A DNA stretch of 33,302 nt. It comes from Planctomycetota bacterium (GTDB lineage Bacteria > Planctomycetota > UBA1135 > UBA2386). The notes beneath the pieces were generated by a model. It ran no database searches, was not told the DNA's origin, and worked only from the letters and a program-made list of their open reading frames with translations. The DNA is taken from assembly GCA_020851075.1 (NCBI GenBank), contig JADZDL010000407.1:1-33302 (forward strand), written 5' to 3'. This document shows positions 16,355-24,160 of this stretch, piece by piece; the stretch's first letter is position 1, and each line of letters opens with the position of its first letter. The translations under genes and the position numbers were made by a program.

Positions 16355-16855
16355 ATGGCAAAGATCACGTTCAAAGGCAATCCCGTCGCCACCAGTGGCG
16401 ACCTCCCCAAGGTCGGCAGCCAGGCTCCAGCGTTCACTCTGACGAAGAGTGACCTCGGCCCGGTTTCCAACCAGGACCTCACCGGCAAGAACGTCGTGCT
16501 CAACATCTTCCCGAGCATCGACACCGGCGTCTGCGCCACGTCGGTGCGCAAGTTCAACCAGGAAGCGGCGAACCTGCCCAATCCCGTCGTGCTGTGCGTG
16601 TCGAAGGACCTGCCATTCGCGCAGAAGCGCTTCTGCGGCGCCGAAGGCATCGACAAGGTGCAGACCGCGAGCTGGTACAAGGGCCCGGACTTCGGTGCGG
16701 CCTACGGCGTCACGATGACCGACGGACCGCTCGCGGGGCTGTTTGCGCGCGCCGTCGTCGTACTCGATGCGACCGGCAAGGTCGTGCACTGTGAACTGGT
16801 GCCCGAGATCGCGCAGGAACCCAACTACGCGCAGGCGATCGCCGCCGTTCGGTAA
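16355..16855 (+). CDS. tpx: thiol peroxidase (Tpx, atypical 2-Cys peroxiredoxin)
   Basis: A 166-residue protein of full family length. It reduces hydrogen peroxide and preferentially organic hydroperoxides, using thioredoxin as electron donor. The peroxidatic site is PSIDTGVC with Thr57 and Cys60, and the resolving cysteine is Cys94 in [11 protein letters not shown]; both sit at the spacing typical of Tpx. The N-terminus [20 protein letters not shown] is the usual Tpx opening. A twelve-codon in-frame extension exists upstream but overlaps the candidate promoter, so the ATG at 16355 is chosen, although no Shine-Dalgarno is visible. The gene is divergent from the cyclase and followed by a hairpin, so it is probably monocistronic. 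Confidence is very high. Confidence 0.96.
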   Translation: MAKITFKGNPVATSGDLPKVGSQAPAFTLTKSDLGPVSNQDLTGKNVVLNIFPSIDTGVCATSVRKFNQEAANLPNPVVLCVSKDLPFAQKRFCGAEGIDKVQTASWYKGPDFGAAYGVTMTDGPLAGLFARAVVVLDATGKVVHCELVPEIAQEPNYAQAIAAVR

Positions 16856-16877
16856 GCGACCTGCAGCAGGGAAGTTC

Positions 16878-16908
16878 GCCCGCGCCGGAGTTTGTCTCCG
16901 GTCCGGGC
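16878..16908 (+). terminator. hairpin after tpx
   Basis: A two-part stem: outer GCCCG/CGGGC and inner CCGGAG/CTCCGG around a TTTGT loop, with a small internal mismatch. It starts 22 nt after the tpx stop codon. There is no U-tract, but position and strength fit a terminator, or a leader structure for the next gene. Confidence 0.45.
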
Positions 16909-16947
16909 GTCGCGGCCGAACGCCTCTCGACCCCTGGAGTATCCCCG

Positions 16948-17760
16948 ATGCTGCGCCTCCTCTGCGTGCTCGTTGCCGGTCTGGTACCAGCCCTCCCGAC
17001 CACCCTCGCCTTGCGCGCGCAATCGCCCGCCATGCCGACGTTGGCGGTATCGCCGCAGATGCGCTTCGTCGACTTCAGCAAAGACCTCGACCGCAACGGC
17101 ATCACCGTGGTCCTCGGGAAGTTGGGCCAGTGCAAGGACGGCCCGCGCGAACGCCTTGCCGATGGCCAGCTCGGCGGGGCCGGCGCCGTGAGTCAGGTGA
17201 GTGGCACCCAGTACTTCAAGGTGCCTGTGCAAGCCTCGATCGCCGCGAAGACCACCCTCTGCGGCAAGGTAGACAAGCTGCAGATCAGCTTCGACGCCCA
17301 GCTGGCGCGACTCCCCGACGGCAAGGAACAACGCCAGGCGACGACCGGCAACGGCGCCGCGCTCGAGGACGACATGCTGGCGCTCTGGGTTCTGGCCCCG
17401 CGCGCCAAAGGCAAAGGCCTCGAGTTGCTGCACGTGATCCCGTTCGACAAGAAGGTCGACAAGGGTCCCGATGGCGAGCTGCAGTTCGGCGACGCGATGT
17501 CTGACTACTACACCGTGAACCGCCGCGTTCACGACCTTCGCGCCGCGCTGGAGGCCCTGGAGAAGACCACCGACCCGGAGAGCAAGAAGAAGCAGCTCGC
17601 CGCACTGCGGGAACTGCTCGAGCAGAAGGTGGAACTGCGCCAAAGCGAGAACGATGCGCTGCTGACCCAGCACGTGGGACCGCTCGAAGCACGCGCGCAG
17701 AAGCGGCTCGCCGACGATGCTGGTGCAGCGGCGAAAGAGAAGGGCGGCGACGGCAAGTAG
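16948..17760 (+). CDS. secreted protein of unknown function with C-terminal coiled coil
   Basis: I do not recognise this 270-residue protein. It has a signal peptide of about 24 residues (LLCVLVAGLVPALPTTLALRAQ). A middle region predicted as beta-rich runs to about residue 185, with two isolated cysteines (in GQCKDGP and TTLCGKV). A charged helical region from about 190 to 260 is rich in Leu, Glu, Lys and Arg (LRAALEALEKTT through KVELRQSENDALL) and looks like a coiled coil, ending in a Gly/Lys-rich tail. The export signal implies a periplasmic or outer-surface location. The start is supported by GGAG 9 nt before the ATG. It sits between tpx and the RedB-like gene, each separated by hairpins, so co-transcription is uncertain. 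Confidence 0.75.
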   Translation: MLRLLCVLVAGLVPALPTTLALRAQSPAMPTLAVSPQMRFVDFSKDLDRNGITVVLGKLGQCKDGPRERLADGQLGGAGAVSQVSGTQYFKVPVQASIAAKTTLCGKVDKLQISFDAQLARLPDGKEQRQATTGNGAALEDDMLALWVLAPRAKGKGLELLHVIPFDKKVDKGPDGELQFGDAMSDYYTVNRRVHDLRAALEALEKTTDPESKKKQLAALRELLEQKVELRQSENDALLTQHVGPLEARAQKRLADDAGAAAKEKGGDGK

Positions 17761-17796
17761 GGCCCGCCTCGCCCCGGCAGTTGACCCGGTCGGGCC
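17761..17796 (+). terminator. hairpin directly after the secreted-protein gene
   Basis: GGCCCG (17761-17766) pairs with CGGGCC (17791-17796), and an internal CCGG/CCGG pairing is possible. The stem begins immediately after the TAG stop. There is no U-tract; it is a terminator candidate only. Confidence 0.35.
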
Positions 17797-17815
17797 AAGA
17801 TGCCGATGCCGAGGC

Positions 17816-18439
17816 ATGCGGCAGCCCGGCACCAAGTTCGTCGTCGCCACCTGGCTACTTCTCGTTGGCTCCGGCCTTGGACTGCTCTTGCACCACGGCG
17901 TCACCGCGGGCGCCGCGGGAGTCGCGCCCAACCACCTGCCAGACGAACTGGCCACGGCCCTGCAATGGTCGCGGCAACGGCCGTTGCTGATCCTCTGCGC
18001 CCACCCGCAGTGCCCTTGCCTGCCGAGCACGATCCGCGAACTCGAACGAGCGCGCGTTGGTGCACCGAACCATGACGTAAGGGTTCTCGCCTACGCACCT
18101 GGCACTCCCCCCGCCGAATGGGATTCCGCGGCCGCAACCAGACTGCGCGAATTCCTGCCCAACGCCGTGCACCTGGACGACCGGGACGGCGCCCTCGCAT
18201 CTCGCCTCGGAGCACTCACTTCGGGCCACGTGCTGCTCTACGGCGAAGCCGGGCAGCTCCGCTTCTCGGGCGGCGTGACCGCCGGCCGCGCGCACGAAGG
18301 GGACAACGACGCCGGTCGTTGCCTCGCCGGCGCTTTGCGCATGGAACGCGCCATTTCTGCCACAACGCCTGTATTTGGGTGCCCCCTCCATGCCGATGAG
18401 GAGGCTGCCCATGGAACGAACTGCTGCCAACCCAACTGA
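17816..18439 (+). CDS. RedB-like membrane-anchored thioredoxin-fold protein
   Basis: A 207-residue protein with one N-terminal membrane segment (about residues 8-27) and a thioredoxin-like domain outside the cytoplasm. The key site is [16 protein letters not shown] (Cys61, Cys66, Cys68), matching the HPxCPC motif that I recall from RedB-like proteins of Planctomycetes and Myxobacteria. The downstream pattern [20 protein letters not shown] and [10 protein letters not shown], then TPVFGCPL, also fits that family. A redox role is likely, but the substrate is unknown. The ATG at 17816 is chosen because it directly precedes the membrane anchor, with GAGG just upstream. The 3' end overlaps the following MCP gene by 29 nt, so the two are probably co-expressed and may act as one redox-signalling unit. 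Confidence 0.75.
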   Translation: MRQPGTKFVVATWLLLVGSGLGLLLHHGVTAGAAGVAPNHLPDELATALQWSRQRPLLILCAHPQCPCLPSTIRELERARVGAPNHDVRVLAYAPGTPPAEWDSAAATRLREFLPNAVHLDDRDGALASRLGALTSGHVLLYGEAGQLRFSGGVTAGRAHEGDNDAGRCLAGALRMERAISATTPVFGCPLHADEEAAHGTNCCQPN

Positions 18440-19739
18440 GACCATTCGCAATTCCGTTGACCGCGCCATGACCACGTTCTGTGCGCGCATTGATCGCGCC
18501 ATGATGTGGCTCGTGGTCACGGAAGCGATTGTGGCCCTGCTGCTCGCCTGGCTCTGGACGCCACACGCTTGGGCCGGCACCGGAGTAGGCACCCACGTGC
18601 ACGTGATCGCGACGCTGCTCATCGGCGGTGGTTCTGCCGCCGCGTTGTGGTGGCTGCAGCGTACGCAAGCAGGGGCGCCGATCACGCGCCACCTCGCCGC
18701 GGCGTCGGTCATGGCGATGAGCGCGCTGTTCATTCATCTGGCCAGCGGACGCATCGAAGTGCACTTCGGCGTGTTCGTATCGCTCGGGTTCCTGGCCGCC
18801 TACCGCGATTGGCGCGTCATGGTGACGGCCATGGTGACCATCGCCCTCGACCACGTCGGGCGTGGCCTCCTGCTGCCGCACTCGGTGTTCGGCACCGACG
18901 CGGTCGACCTGCCGCGCATTCTCGAGCACGCCGCGTATGTAGTGCTCGAAGTGTCCGTGCTGATCCTCGTCTGCCGCTTGATGATGGAGGAAATGCACGC
19001 CGTTGCTGAGCAGATGCAGCGCGCGCAGATTGCGCAACAGGCCGTGGAAGCCGCACAAGAAGAACTCCACGAGAAGGTCGAACAAGCCCGCCAGGAGGCA
19101 GATGCGCGCGTTCGGACGATCGTCGAGGGTTTCCAGACGATCGGCAGCAACATCGAAGAAAACGCCGAACGCACACGCGCCCTCGAAGCCATCGGCAAAC
19201 AGAACCACGATCACGCCGAGCAAGGCAGCGCCGTGCTCGCACGCACGGTGCAGCGCTTCCAGGGCCTCGCCGAGGCCGTCAAAGCCAGCGAACAGACGAT
19301 CCAGGACCTCGTGCAGGCCGGTGCCCAGATCGCGCAGATCACCAGTTCGATCTCGTCCGTTGCGTTCCAGACCAACCTGCTCGCCCTCAATGCCGCCGTG
19401 GAAGCGGCGCGCGCCGGCGAGCACGGCAAGGGCTTTGCAGTCGTTGCCGAAGAAGTGCGCGGCCTCTCGGGCCGTTCGAGCCAGGCGGCCCAGCAGATCG
19501 AGGAGTTTGCGCAGCGCATCCAGCAACACGCCGCGCACCTCGCCTCAGCGACCACCAAGGCCAACGGGGAAGCTGCTCAAGGGCTCGCGCTCATCGACGA
19601 CGCCGAAGCTTCGATCCGTTCGATCCAGACCAGCGCCCAATCGCTCGGAACGGCCGTGCAGAGCGCGCTCGACGCCAACGCGACCCTGCTAGATCACAGC
19701 GCTCACCTGCAGGATCAGGTGAAGGCGCTGCTCGGCTGA
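18411..19739 (+). CDS. methyl-accepting chemotaxis-like protein with multi-pass membrane sensor
   Basis: A 442-residue receptor. The N-terminal ~190 residues hold about six hydrophobic segments (near 32-50, 63-82, 93-111, 117-131, 137-150 and 172-191) with the motif [20 protein letters not shown]. This resembles integral-membrane sensor modules also found before histidine kinases and GGDEF domains. After a coiled-coil linker comes the MCP signalling domain, with the highly conserved hairpin tip [20 protein letters not shown] and [11 protein letters not shown] at about 318-351. No HAMP domain or periplasmic ligand domain is seen. Three in-frame upstream start codons exist, but the ATG at 18411 has a very strong GAGGAGG 6 nt before it. 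It overlaps the RedB-like gene by 29 nt, so the signal could be redox-related. No che genes are in the window. Confidence 0.9.
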   Translation: MERTAANPTETIRNSVDRAMTTFCARIDRAMMWLVVTEAIVALLLAWLWTPHAWAGTGVGTHVHVIATLLIGGGSAAALWWLQRTQAGAPITRHLAAASVMAMSALFIHLASGRIEVHFGVFVSLGFLAAYRDWRVMVTAMVTIALDHVGRGLLLPHSVFGTDAVDLPRILEHAAYVVLEVSVLILVCRLMMEEMHAVAEQMQRAQIAQQAVEAAQEELHEKVEQARQEADARVRTIVEGFQTIGSNIEENAERTRALEAIGKQNHDHAEQGSAVLARTVQRFQGLAEAVKASEQTIQDLVQAGAQIAQITSSISSVAFQTNLLALNAAVEAARAGEHGKGFAVVAEEVRGLSGRSSQAAQQIEEFAQRIQQHAAHLASATTKANGEAAQGLALIDDAEASIRSIQTSAQSLGTAVQSALDANATLLDHSAHLQDQVKALLG

Positions 19740-19756
19740 CGCGCGGCCCACGCGTG

Positions 19757-20620
19757 TCATGGCGCCGCGCGCAGATCGGCGACGGCGTCCTTGGCAACCA
19801 CGGCGCCGTGCTCATCGAGGCCCAACGCACAAGCCGCGACCCCGGCATCGTGCGTGAAGAACAGCCGCCCGCCGCGCGCCTGCAGGTCCGCAAGCAGGGC
19901 CCCCTTCTCGTCGATGAGCAGTTCGGGGTAGCGGTCGTACCCCATCGTGATCGCGCGACGCACCCACGGCAGCCCTGGGATGAGGTCCGCACAGAACAGC
20001 ATCGGGCCCCGTTCGCCCGCGACTTCGGTGAGCAACATGCCCGGCGTGTGGCCGTCACTCAGGTGGAACCGATACCCTTCGCCGAGCACTTCGCTGTGCT
20101 CGCCCGTCACGCGCTCGAGCCGACCGGTGGCCTCGAGCAACGGCTGCAATTCGGGCACAAAACTCGCGCGATCGCGCGCGTGGGGCTTTTGCGCGCGTTG
20201 CCACGCACGCTCGCCCACCACGTAGTGGGCCCGCGGGAACACGAGTTCGGCGGCGCTCCCTTCGCGATACGCGGACAACACCCCGCCCGCGTGATCGAAG
20301 TGCAGGTGCGACAACACGACCACATCGATGTCCGCGGGCTTCACGCCGAGGGCGGCCAGATTCTCGAGCAGCACGTGCCGTTCTTCCTGCACACCAAAGC
20401 GGCGACGCAACTCCGGAGCAAAGAACGCACCGATGCCGGCCTCGCACAAGACCGTGCGGCCACCGTCCTGCACGAGCAGGCAACGGCACGCGAGGTCGAT
20501 GCGATTCTGCTCGTCGGCCGGCGCCCAACGACTCCAGAGCGCCTTCGGCGCATTGCCGAACATCGCGCCGCCATCCAGCTTCTGCGAGTTGCCCAAGACC
20601 GCGGAAAACCGCCGGCTCAT
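19757..20620 (-). CDS. MBL-fold metallo-hydrolase
   Basis: A 287-residue metallo-beta-lactamase-fold enzyme with a full metal site: [10 protein letters not shown] gives His105, His107, Asp109 and His110, followed by SDGHTPGM (His191), FCADLIP (Asp212) and FFTHDA (His257). These ligands bind two zinc or iron ions for ester, lactone or thioester hydrolysis. The architecture resembles the lactonase/glyoxalase-like branch rather than true beta-lactamases, and no signal peptide is seen, so it is probably cytoplasmic. The substrate cannot be read from sequence. Its ATG overlaps the stop of the upstream serine hydrolase gene by 4 nt, so the two hydrolases are co-translated and may act in one pathway. 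The longer open frame upstream is inside that neighbouring gene. Confidence 0.92.
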   Translation of the reverse strand: MSRRFSAVLGNSQKLDGGAMFGNAPKALWSRWAPADEQNRIDLACRCLLVQDGGRTVLCEAGIGAFFAPELRRRFGVQEERHVLLENLAALGVKPADIDVVVLSHLHFDHAGGVLSAYREGSAAELVFPRAHYVVGERAWQRAQKPHARDRASFVPELQPLLEATGRLERVTGEHSEVLGEGYRFHLSDGHTPGMLLTEVAGERGPMLFCADLIPGLPWVRRAITMGYDRYPELLIDEKGALLADLQARGGRLFFTHDAGVAACALGLDEHGAVVAKDAVADLRAAP

Positions 20621-21750
20621 TTGGCCTGCTCCTGGACTTTGACCACCGGCGCCACCAGATCGGCGATCTGCTGCGCAAGTGGCAGCAGCCGGACCTTCTC
20701 CAGGTTGCACAACAGCACGATGGTGATCTGCTGGTCGGGCAGCAGGTAGAGCATCGTACTCACGCGCGACTGCGCCCCACTGTGCTGCACAACGCGCTGG
20801 CCGTTCCGCAGACCGACGCGAAACCCGAGCCCGTAGTCCGTCGTGCCACCACCCTTCAAGGGTTGCGCCGTCCACATGCTCGCCAACGTTTCGGGACGCA
20901 GCAGACGCCCCGCCATGAGCGCCTGCGCAAACCGCGCCAGATCGGGCGCCGATGCGCAAAGGCCACCGCCGCCCAGCTTGTAGCTGCTATCCATGAGTTC
21001 GCTGTTTTGCAGCACAGCATCCACCAACACGTAACCCTGCGCGCGACCGCGAATGACCCGGCGCACATCGTCATCCTGCAGGGACGCCGCCCCGCTCGGC
21101 ACGGCTACGTAGTCGTGCACGACGTTGGCGAACGGTTCGCCGCGGACCTTCTCCACGACCGCGGCAACGAGATTGAAGCCGAACGTGCTGTAGTGGTACG
21201 CGGTCCCCGGCTCGTGCAGCAGCGGATCGGCCGCGAACCGCGCCAGTGCGTCGATCTGGGTCTTGTAGTGGAACGTGCTCTCCGCTTCGCCGGGCCGGTA
21301 ATGGCGAATGCCCCCGAGGTGCCCCAGCAACTGCCGCGTCGTCACGGGAAACGACTTGGCCGGCCACTCGGCGAGCAGGTTGTGCACATCGGCATCCAAG
21401 TCGAGCCGCCTAGCCTCGTGGAGCTGCAGCGCACACACGGCAGTGATCGGCTTGCTGATCGACGCGAGCCGAAACACCGTGCGCGGCGTCACCGGCACCT
21501 CGTTTTCGACGTCCGCCAGGCCATAGCCGCGTTCGAACTGCACGGCATCCCCGACGGCGATCGCGCACGACAGACCGGGCGCGCGATCGCGGTCGAGTAG
21601 CGCCCGAATAGCACGGTCGACCGGTTCCGCCCACGGCGCCACGGCCGCCACGGCATCCGCAGCCTGGGCACGCAGCGCGGCCGGAACCAGGATCAGGAAA
21701 CCGGCGAGCGCGCAGTGCCGGAACGTGAGGCGCAGTGGCAAGGTGGACAT
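20617..21750 (-). CDS. LACTB-like serine hydrolase (beta-lactamase class C fold)
   Basis: A 377-residue exported serine hydrolase with a signal peptide at about residues 1-30 ending ALRAQA. It has the penicillin-binding-protein/class C fold: SISK (nucleophile Ser97, Lys100), YHYSTFGFN with Tyr187 in place of the YxN Tyr, and HSGAQ near the C-terminus in place of the KTG motif. The YSTFG form is shared with mitochondrial LACTB and its bacterial relatives, which act as peptidases or esterases rather than as antibiotic-degrading enzymes. Two starts are possible: a GTG at 21774 or the ATG at 21750. I chose the ATG because it gives a normal signal peptide; neither has a strong ribosome binding site. 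It lies upstream of, and overlaps, the MBL-fold gene. Confidence 0.9.
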   Translation of the reverse strand: MSTLPLRLTFRHCALAGFLILVPAALRAQAADAVAAVAPWAEPVDRAIRALLDRDRAPGLSCAIAVGDAVQFERGYGLADVENEVPVTPRTVFRLASISKPITAVCALQLHEARRLDLDADVHNLLAEWPAKSFPVTTRQLLGHLGGIRHYRPGEAESTFHYKTQIDALARFAADPLLHEPGTAYHYSTFGFNLVAAVVEKVRGEPFANVVHDYVAVPSGAASLQDDDVRRVIRGRAQGYVLVDAVLQNSELMDSSYKLGGGGLCASAPDLARFAQALMAGRLLRPETLASMWTAQPLKGGGTTDYGLGFRVGLRNGQRVVQHSGAQSRVSTMLYLLPDQQITIVLLCNLEKVRLLPLAQQIADLVAPVVKVQEQAK

Positions 21751-21785
21751 CAGCGGGAATACCAGGGACCGCACAGACTACCAGG

Positions 21786-21798
21786 GTAGGGACCCTAC
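21786..21798. promoter_or_regulatory. perfect short inverted repeat between divergent genes
   Basis: GTAGGG-A-CCCTAC is a perfect inverted repeat with a 1-nt centre, in the 161-bp gap between the serine hydrolase (minus) and the second MCP gene (plus). It could be an operator for either gene. No matching regulator is evident. Confidence 0.3.
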
Positions 21799-21911
21799 GC
21801 GTTTTCCCCAAGGCATCGGCTCATCCGACTCGGGGTTTCCCCAACCTAAGTACCCACCGCGATTCCGTCCGATAGCACCGGTCGCTTCCTCACAGAGGCC
21901 AATCGCACGCA

Positions 21912-23000
21912 ATGAACGTCCATACCTTGACTCGCCAATTCCTGCTCCCCGTGGCAACCGGCCTCCTGCCAACCTCCCTTGCCACCTGGATGGCCTGGCC
22001 TGCCTTCGGCGGCAGTGGACATCTGGCCCTCCTCGGGCTCTGCGGAGCTTCGGTAGCCCTCGGGTTGCTGAGCCGGCATTGGCAGAACGGCGGTAGCGCC
22101 TCGATCCAGACCCTCACCAAGCGCCTGCGTGCCATGACGGAAGGGCAAGGCAACCTCAGCCAGAACTTCGAGGAGCTGGCGGACGGCGAAGCCCGCGAAC
22201 TCGGCTCGGCCATGAACCAGTTCGTCACCAAGGTGCGCTCCACCCTCGTCGAGGTTCGCGCGTGCACCGAGCAGATCGAGACTGGCACCAGCAAGGTCAT
22301 GCAGAACAGTGAGGCGGTCGCGACCGGTGCGCAGGAGCAGGCCACGTCCCTTCAGGACATCACCGCCGCCCTCGAGGAGATGACGGCAGTGGTCACGAGC
22401 AGCGCGCAGAACGCCCAGGACGCCAACGAACTCGCGCGCGGCGCCGAGTCGTCCGCCGCCAAGGGCAGTGCGGCCATGCAGCGCATGGTCGAGGCGATGG
22501 GCCAGATCCAGACCTCGAGCAATGAGATCTCGCGCATCATCAAGGTGATCGACGACATCGCGTTCCAGACCAACCTGCTAGCCCTCAACGCCGCCGTCGA
22601 AGCCGCGCGCGCTGGCGAAGCAGGCAAGGGTTTTGCCGTGGTTGCCGAAGAAGTCCGCAACCTCGCGCAGCGGAGCGCCGAAGCCGCCAAGAACACTTCG
22701 CAGCTCATCTCGGAAGCGAGCCAACGCGCCCAACGCGGCAGCCAGATCTCCGAGGAAGTCGACGGCGTGCTGCGCGAGATCGTGACCACGACGACCAAGG
22801 TGACGGGCCTCATGGAGCAGATCGCAACGAGCACGAAGGAGCAATCGAGCGGCATCCAGCAGATCAGCAATGGTGTCGGCGAGATGAACCGCATCACCCA
22901 GAGCAACACCGAAGGCTCGCGCGGTCTCGCCAATTCGGCGACCGAGACTGCCGAACAGGTGGCGACGCTCGCGCAGGTCGCCGGCGCCTTCCGCGTCTAG
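21912..23000 (+). CDS. short methyl-accepting chemotaxis protein without sensor domain
   Basis: A 362-residue MCP. Two hydrophobic segments (about 10-31 and 37-57) are separated by only a few residues, so there is no periplasmic ligand-binding domain. A HAMP-like region follows (about 62-115), then a full signalling domain. The hairpin tip is canonical: [40 protein letters not shown] (about 217-257). Adaptation-helix-like stretches rich in Gln, Glu and Ala flank it on both sides (for example [20 protein letters not shown]). In E. coli-type pathways such tips bind CheA and CheW, but neither is encoded here. The receptor may sense membrane or cytoplasmic state. The ATG at 21912 has only a distant AGAGG. 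It is divergent from the hydrolase pair and convergent with the RAYT gene. Confidence 0.93.
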   Translation: MNVHTLTRQFLLPVATGLLPTSLATWMAWPAFGGSGHLALLGLCGASVALGLLSRHWQNGGSASIQTLTKRLRAMTEGQGNLSQNFEELADGEARELGSAMNQFVTKVRSTLVEVRACTEQIETGTSKVMQNSEAVATGAQEQATSLQDITAALEEMTAVVTSSAQNAQDANELARGAESSAAKGSAAMQRMVEAMGQIQTSSNEISRIIKVIDDIAFQTNLLALNAAVEAARAGEAGKGFAVVAEEVRNLAQRSAEAAKNTSQLISEASQRAQRGSQISEEVDGVLREIVTTTTKVTGLMEQIATSTKEQSSGIQQISNGVGEMNRITQSNTEGSRGLANSATETAEQVATLAQVAGAFRV

Positions 23001-23017
23001 TCGGGAGCTGGAACGCC

Positions 23018-23656
23018 TCAGGCGGTTGCTGGCAAGTCGTGGACTGACAGCAGTCCATGGCGCCGCCAGCCCAAGGTCAGCAGCCAGGTGCGCGCTGCCG
23101 TTACCGGTCGCGCCAGGCCTTCAATCCCGCGAACGCGCACACTCTCGCGAAACCCGTCAAACCACGGCGCCGACGTGAAGGTATCGATGGCGCCTGGAAC
23201 CTGCACTTCCCGCCCTTGGGCCGCGTGCTTCTTGCCGTTGGCGAGCACATAGACCAGCGCGTTGCGAACCTCGCGCGGCGTCTTCAGCACGCGATCGTGG
23301 TACCGATCGGCGAAGACCTTGCCCCGGCGCCCCCAATGCTTGTTGAGCGCACGAGCGATGCGGATGGCGAGGCCTTGCAGGCCGCGGATGAGTTGGCTGC
23401 GATCCCCCGCTTCGACGAGCATGTGCAGATGGTCGTTCAGGATGGCGAAGTGGGTGAGGCGAAAACGTCCACGAGCGCAGGCCTTCGCGAAGACCTCAAG
23501 CAGCACCGTTCGGGCGGCCTGACTGCGCAAGCGCGGCGGCCACCGTGCGAGCAGGCAACGGCAGGCACCCGCTTCGCGCGGGGCTGGCGGCCAGTCAGCG
23601 CCGGGCCCGCCATCGTCGTGAACGTCTTGGTCCGCTTCTTCCTCTTGATTCGGCAC
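23018..23656 (-). CDS. RAYT-like Y1 HUH transposase, N-terminus probably frameshifted
   Basis: The 212-codon frame matches REP-associated tyrosine transposases (Y1_Tnp superfamily) from about residue 38 to the end: RWPPRLRSQAARTVLLEV, FAILNDHLHMLVEA with the HUH pair His76 and His78, RGKVFADRYHDRVL, and ALVYVLANGKKH with candidate catalytic Tyr136. The C-terminus (TWLLTLGWRRHGLL) is also family-like. The first ~37 residues do not fit. In another frame of the same strand, starting at the ATG at 23656-23658, the sequence reads MCRIKRKKRTKT with ALTGRQPRAKR further on, the kind of basic tail RAYTs normally have. A frameshift near 23550-23600 would join the two. The gene may therefore be decayed, or the assembly may carry an indel. 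RAYTs are usually single-copy, domesticated, and linked to REP palindromes. No terminal repeats of an insertion sequence are seen. Confidence 0.8.
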   Translation of the reverse strand: MPNQEEEADQDVHDDGGPGADWPPAPREAGACRCLLARWPPRLRSQAARTVLLEVFAKACARGRFRLTHFAILNDHLHMLVEAGDRSQLIRGLQGLAIRIARALNKHWGRRGKVFADRYHDRVLKTPREVRNALVYVLANGKKHAAQGREVQVPGAIDTFTSAPWFDGFRESVRVRGIEGLARPVTAARTWLLTLGWRRHGLLSVHDLPATA

Positions 23657-23680
23657 ATATATCTGGCGTCGGATGACATT

Positions 23681-23692
23681 TCAACATGTTGA
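23681..23692. repeat. 12-bp perfect palindrome upstream of the RAYT gene
   Basis: TCAACATGTTGA is a perfect palindrome lying 23 nt upstream of the basic RAYT start, in a local AT-rich patch (about 23642-23700) inside otherwise GC-rich DNA. It may be an operator or an element boundary. It does not look like a typical GC-rich REP hairpin. Confidence 0.4.
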
Positions 23693-23771
23693 TAAGCAAG
23701 ATCACCCGCCAGCAACCACTTGAGGGCTCAAGAAGGACAACGACTCAGGGCCGCCGTTCGCTCCAGCACCC

Positions 23772-24017
23772 TCAAGCCTCCGGCAGCATCAAGAACAGAC
23801 CGTCGCCCGCGCTGAGCTGCTGATCGGGCTTGCTCGGCATGCCGTTGACAAGGCACGTCATTTCGACGCCCTGGAACTGCGGTTGTCGTTCCCGCAACAG
23901 TGCGAGCACCCTGGTGACTGTGCCGAACTGTGGCAGTTCGAGCCACATGGTGCCGCGCCCCGCGATCTGCTGCAGGGCGCCAAGGAACGTGACTTCGACG
24001 CGCAGCGCTCTGGCCAT
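23772..24017 (-). CDS. MoaD/ThiS-like beta-grasp protein lacking the C-terminal Gly-Gly
   Basis: An 81-residue protein of MoaD length and pattern: RVEVTFLGALQQIAGRG, LPQFGTVTRVLALLRERQPQ, CLVNGMPSKPDQQLSAGDGL, then FLMLPEA. True MoaD and ThiS end in Gly-Gly, which is adenylated and thiocarboxylated for sulfur transfer in molybdopterin or thiamine synthesis. Here the protein stops at LPEA, just where Gly-Gly is expected, and the codon after the TGA is GGG. The protein therefore cannot work as a standard sulfur carrier unless the end is read differently. No moaE, moeB or thi gene is nearby. The ATG at 24017 fits the fold best; further in-frame starts lie upstream, at least one inside the hairpin at 24068-24103. 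No strong Shine-Dalgarno is visible. The call is moderate because small beta-grasp proteins are easily confused. Confidence 0.7.
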   Translation of the reverse strand: MARALRVEVTFLGALQQIAGRGTMWLELPQFGTVTRVLALLRERQPQFQGVEMTCLVNGMPSKPDQQLSAGDGLFLMLPEA

Positions 24018-24067
24018 GCGACGATCATGGCGCGGCGCCGGGGATTCGACCATCCCCGGGGCAGAAT

Positions 24068-24103
24068 CGCAGCCTGGCATGGTGAAGGCCATGCCAGGCT
24101 GCG
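24068..24103. repeat. strong 15-bp perfect hairpin
   Basis: Positions 24068-24082 and 24089-24103 are perfectly complementary over 15 bp with a TGAAGG loop on the plus strand; the core arms are AGCCTGGCATGG and CCATGCCAGGCT. It lies between the divergent MoaD-like and antitoxin genes. No U-tract follows on either strand. It could be a REP-like palindrome tied to the nearby RAYT, an mRNA leader structure, or a regulatory cruciform. It is the best perfect hairpin I found in the window. Confidence 0.7.
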
Positions 24104-24160
24104 TCAGGCGCTACAGTCCGCCTCTAGACTTTGTATACGATTCCGTCCATACTCGGACTC

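Noticed and set aside
20617..21750. Reading the serine hydrolase as an antibiotic-resistance class C beta-lactamase.
   Set aside because: The YST/HSG motif forms match LACTB-like peptidases/esterases rather than true AmpC enzymes.
23437..23715. A separate small gene in the alternative frame at the RAYT N-terminus.
   Set aside because: Only its basic N-terminal part resembles anything, namely the start of a RAYT. It is better explained as the displaced N-terminus of that gene.
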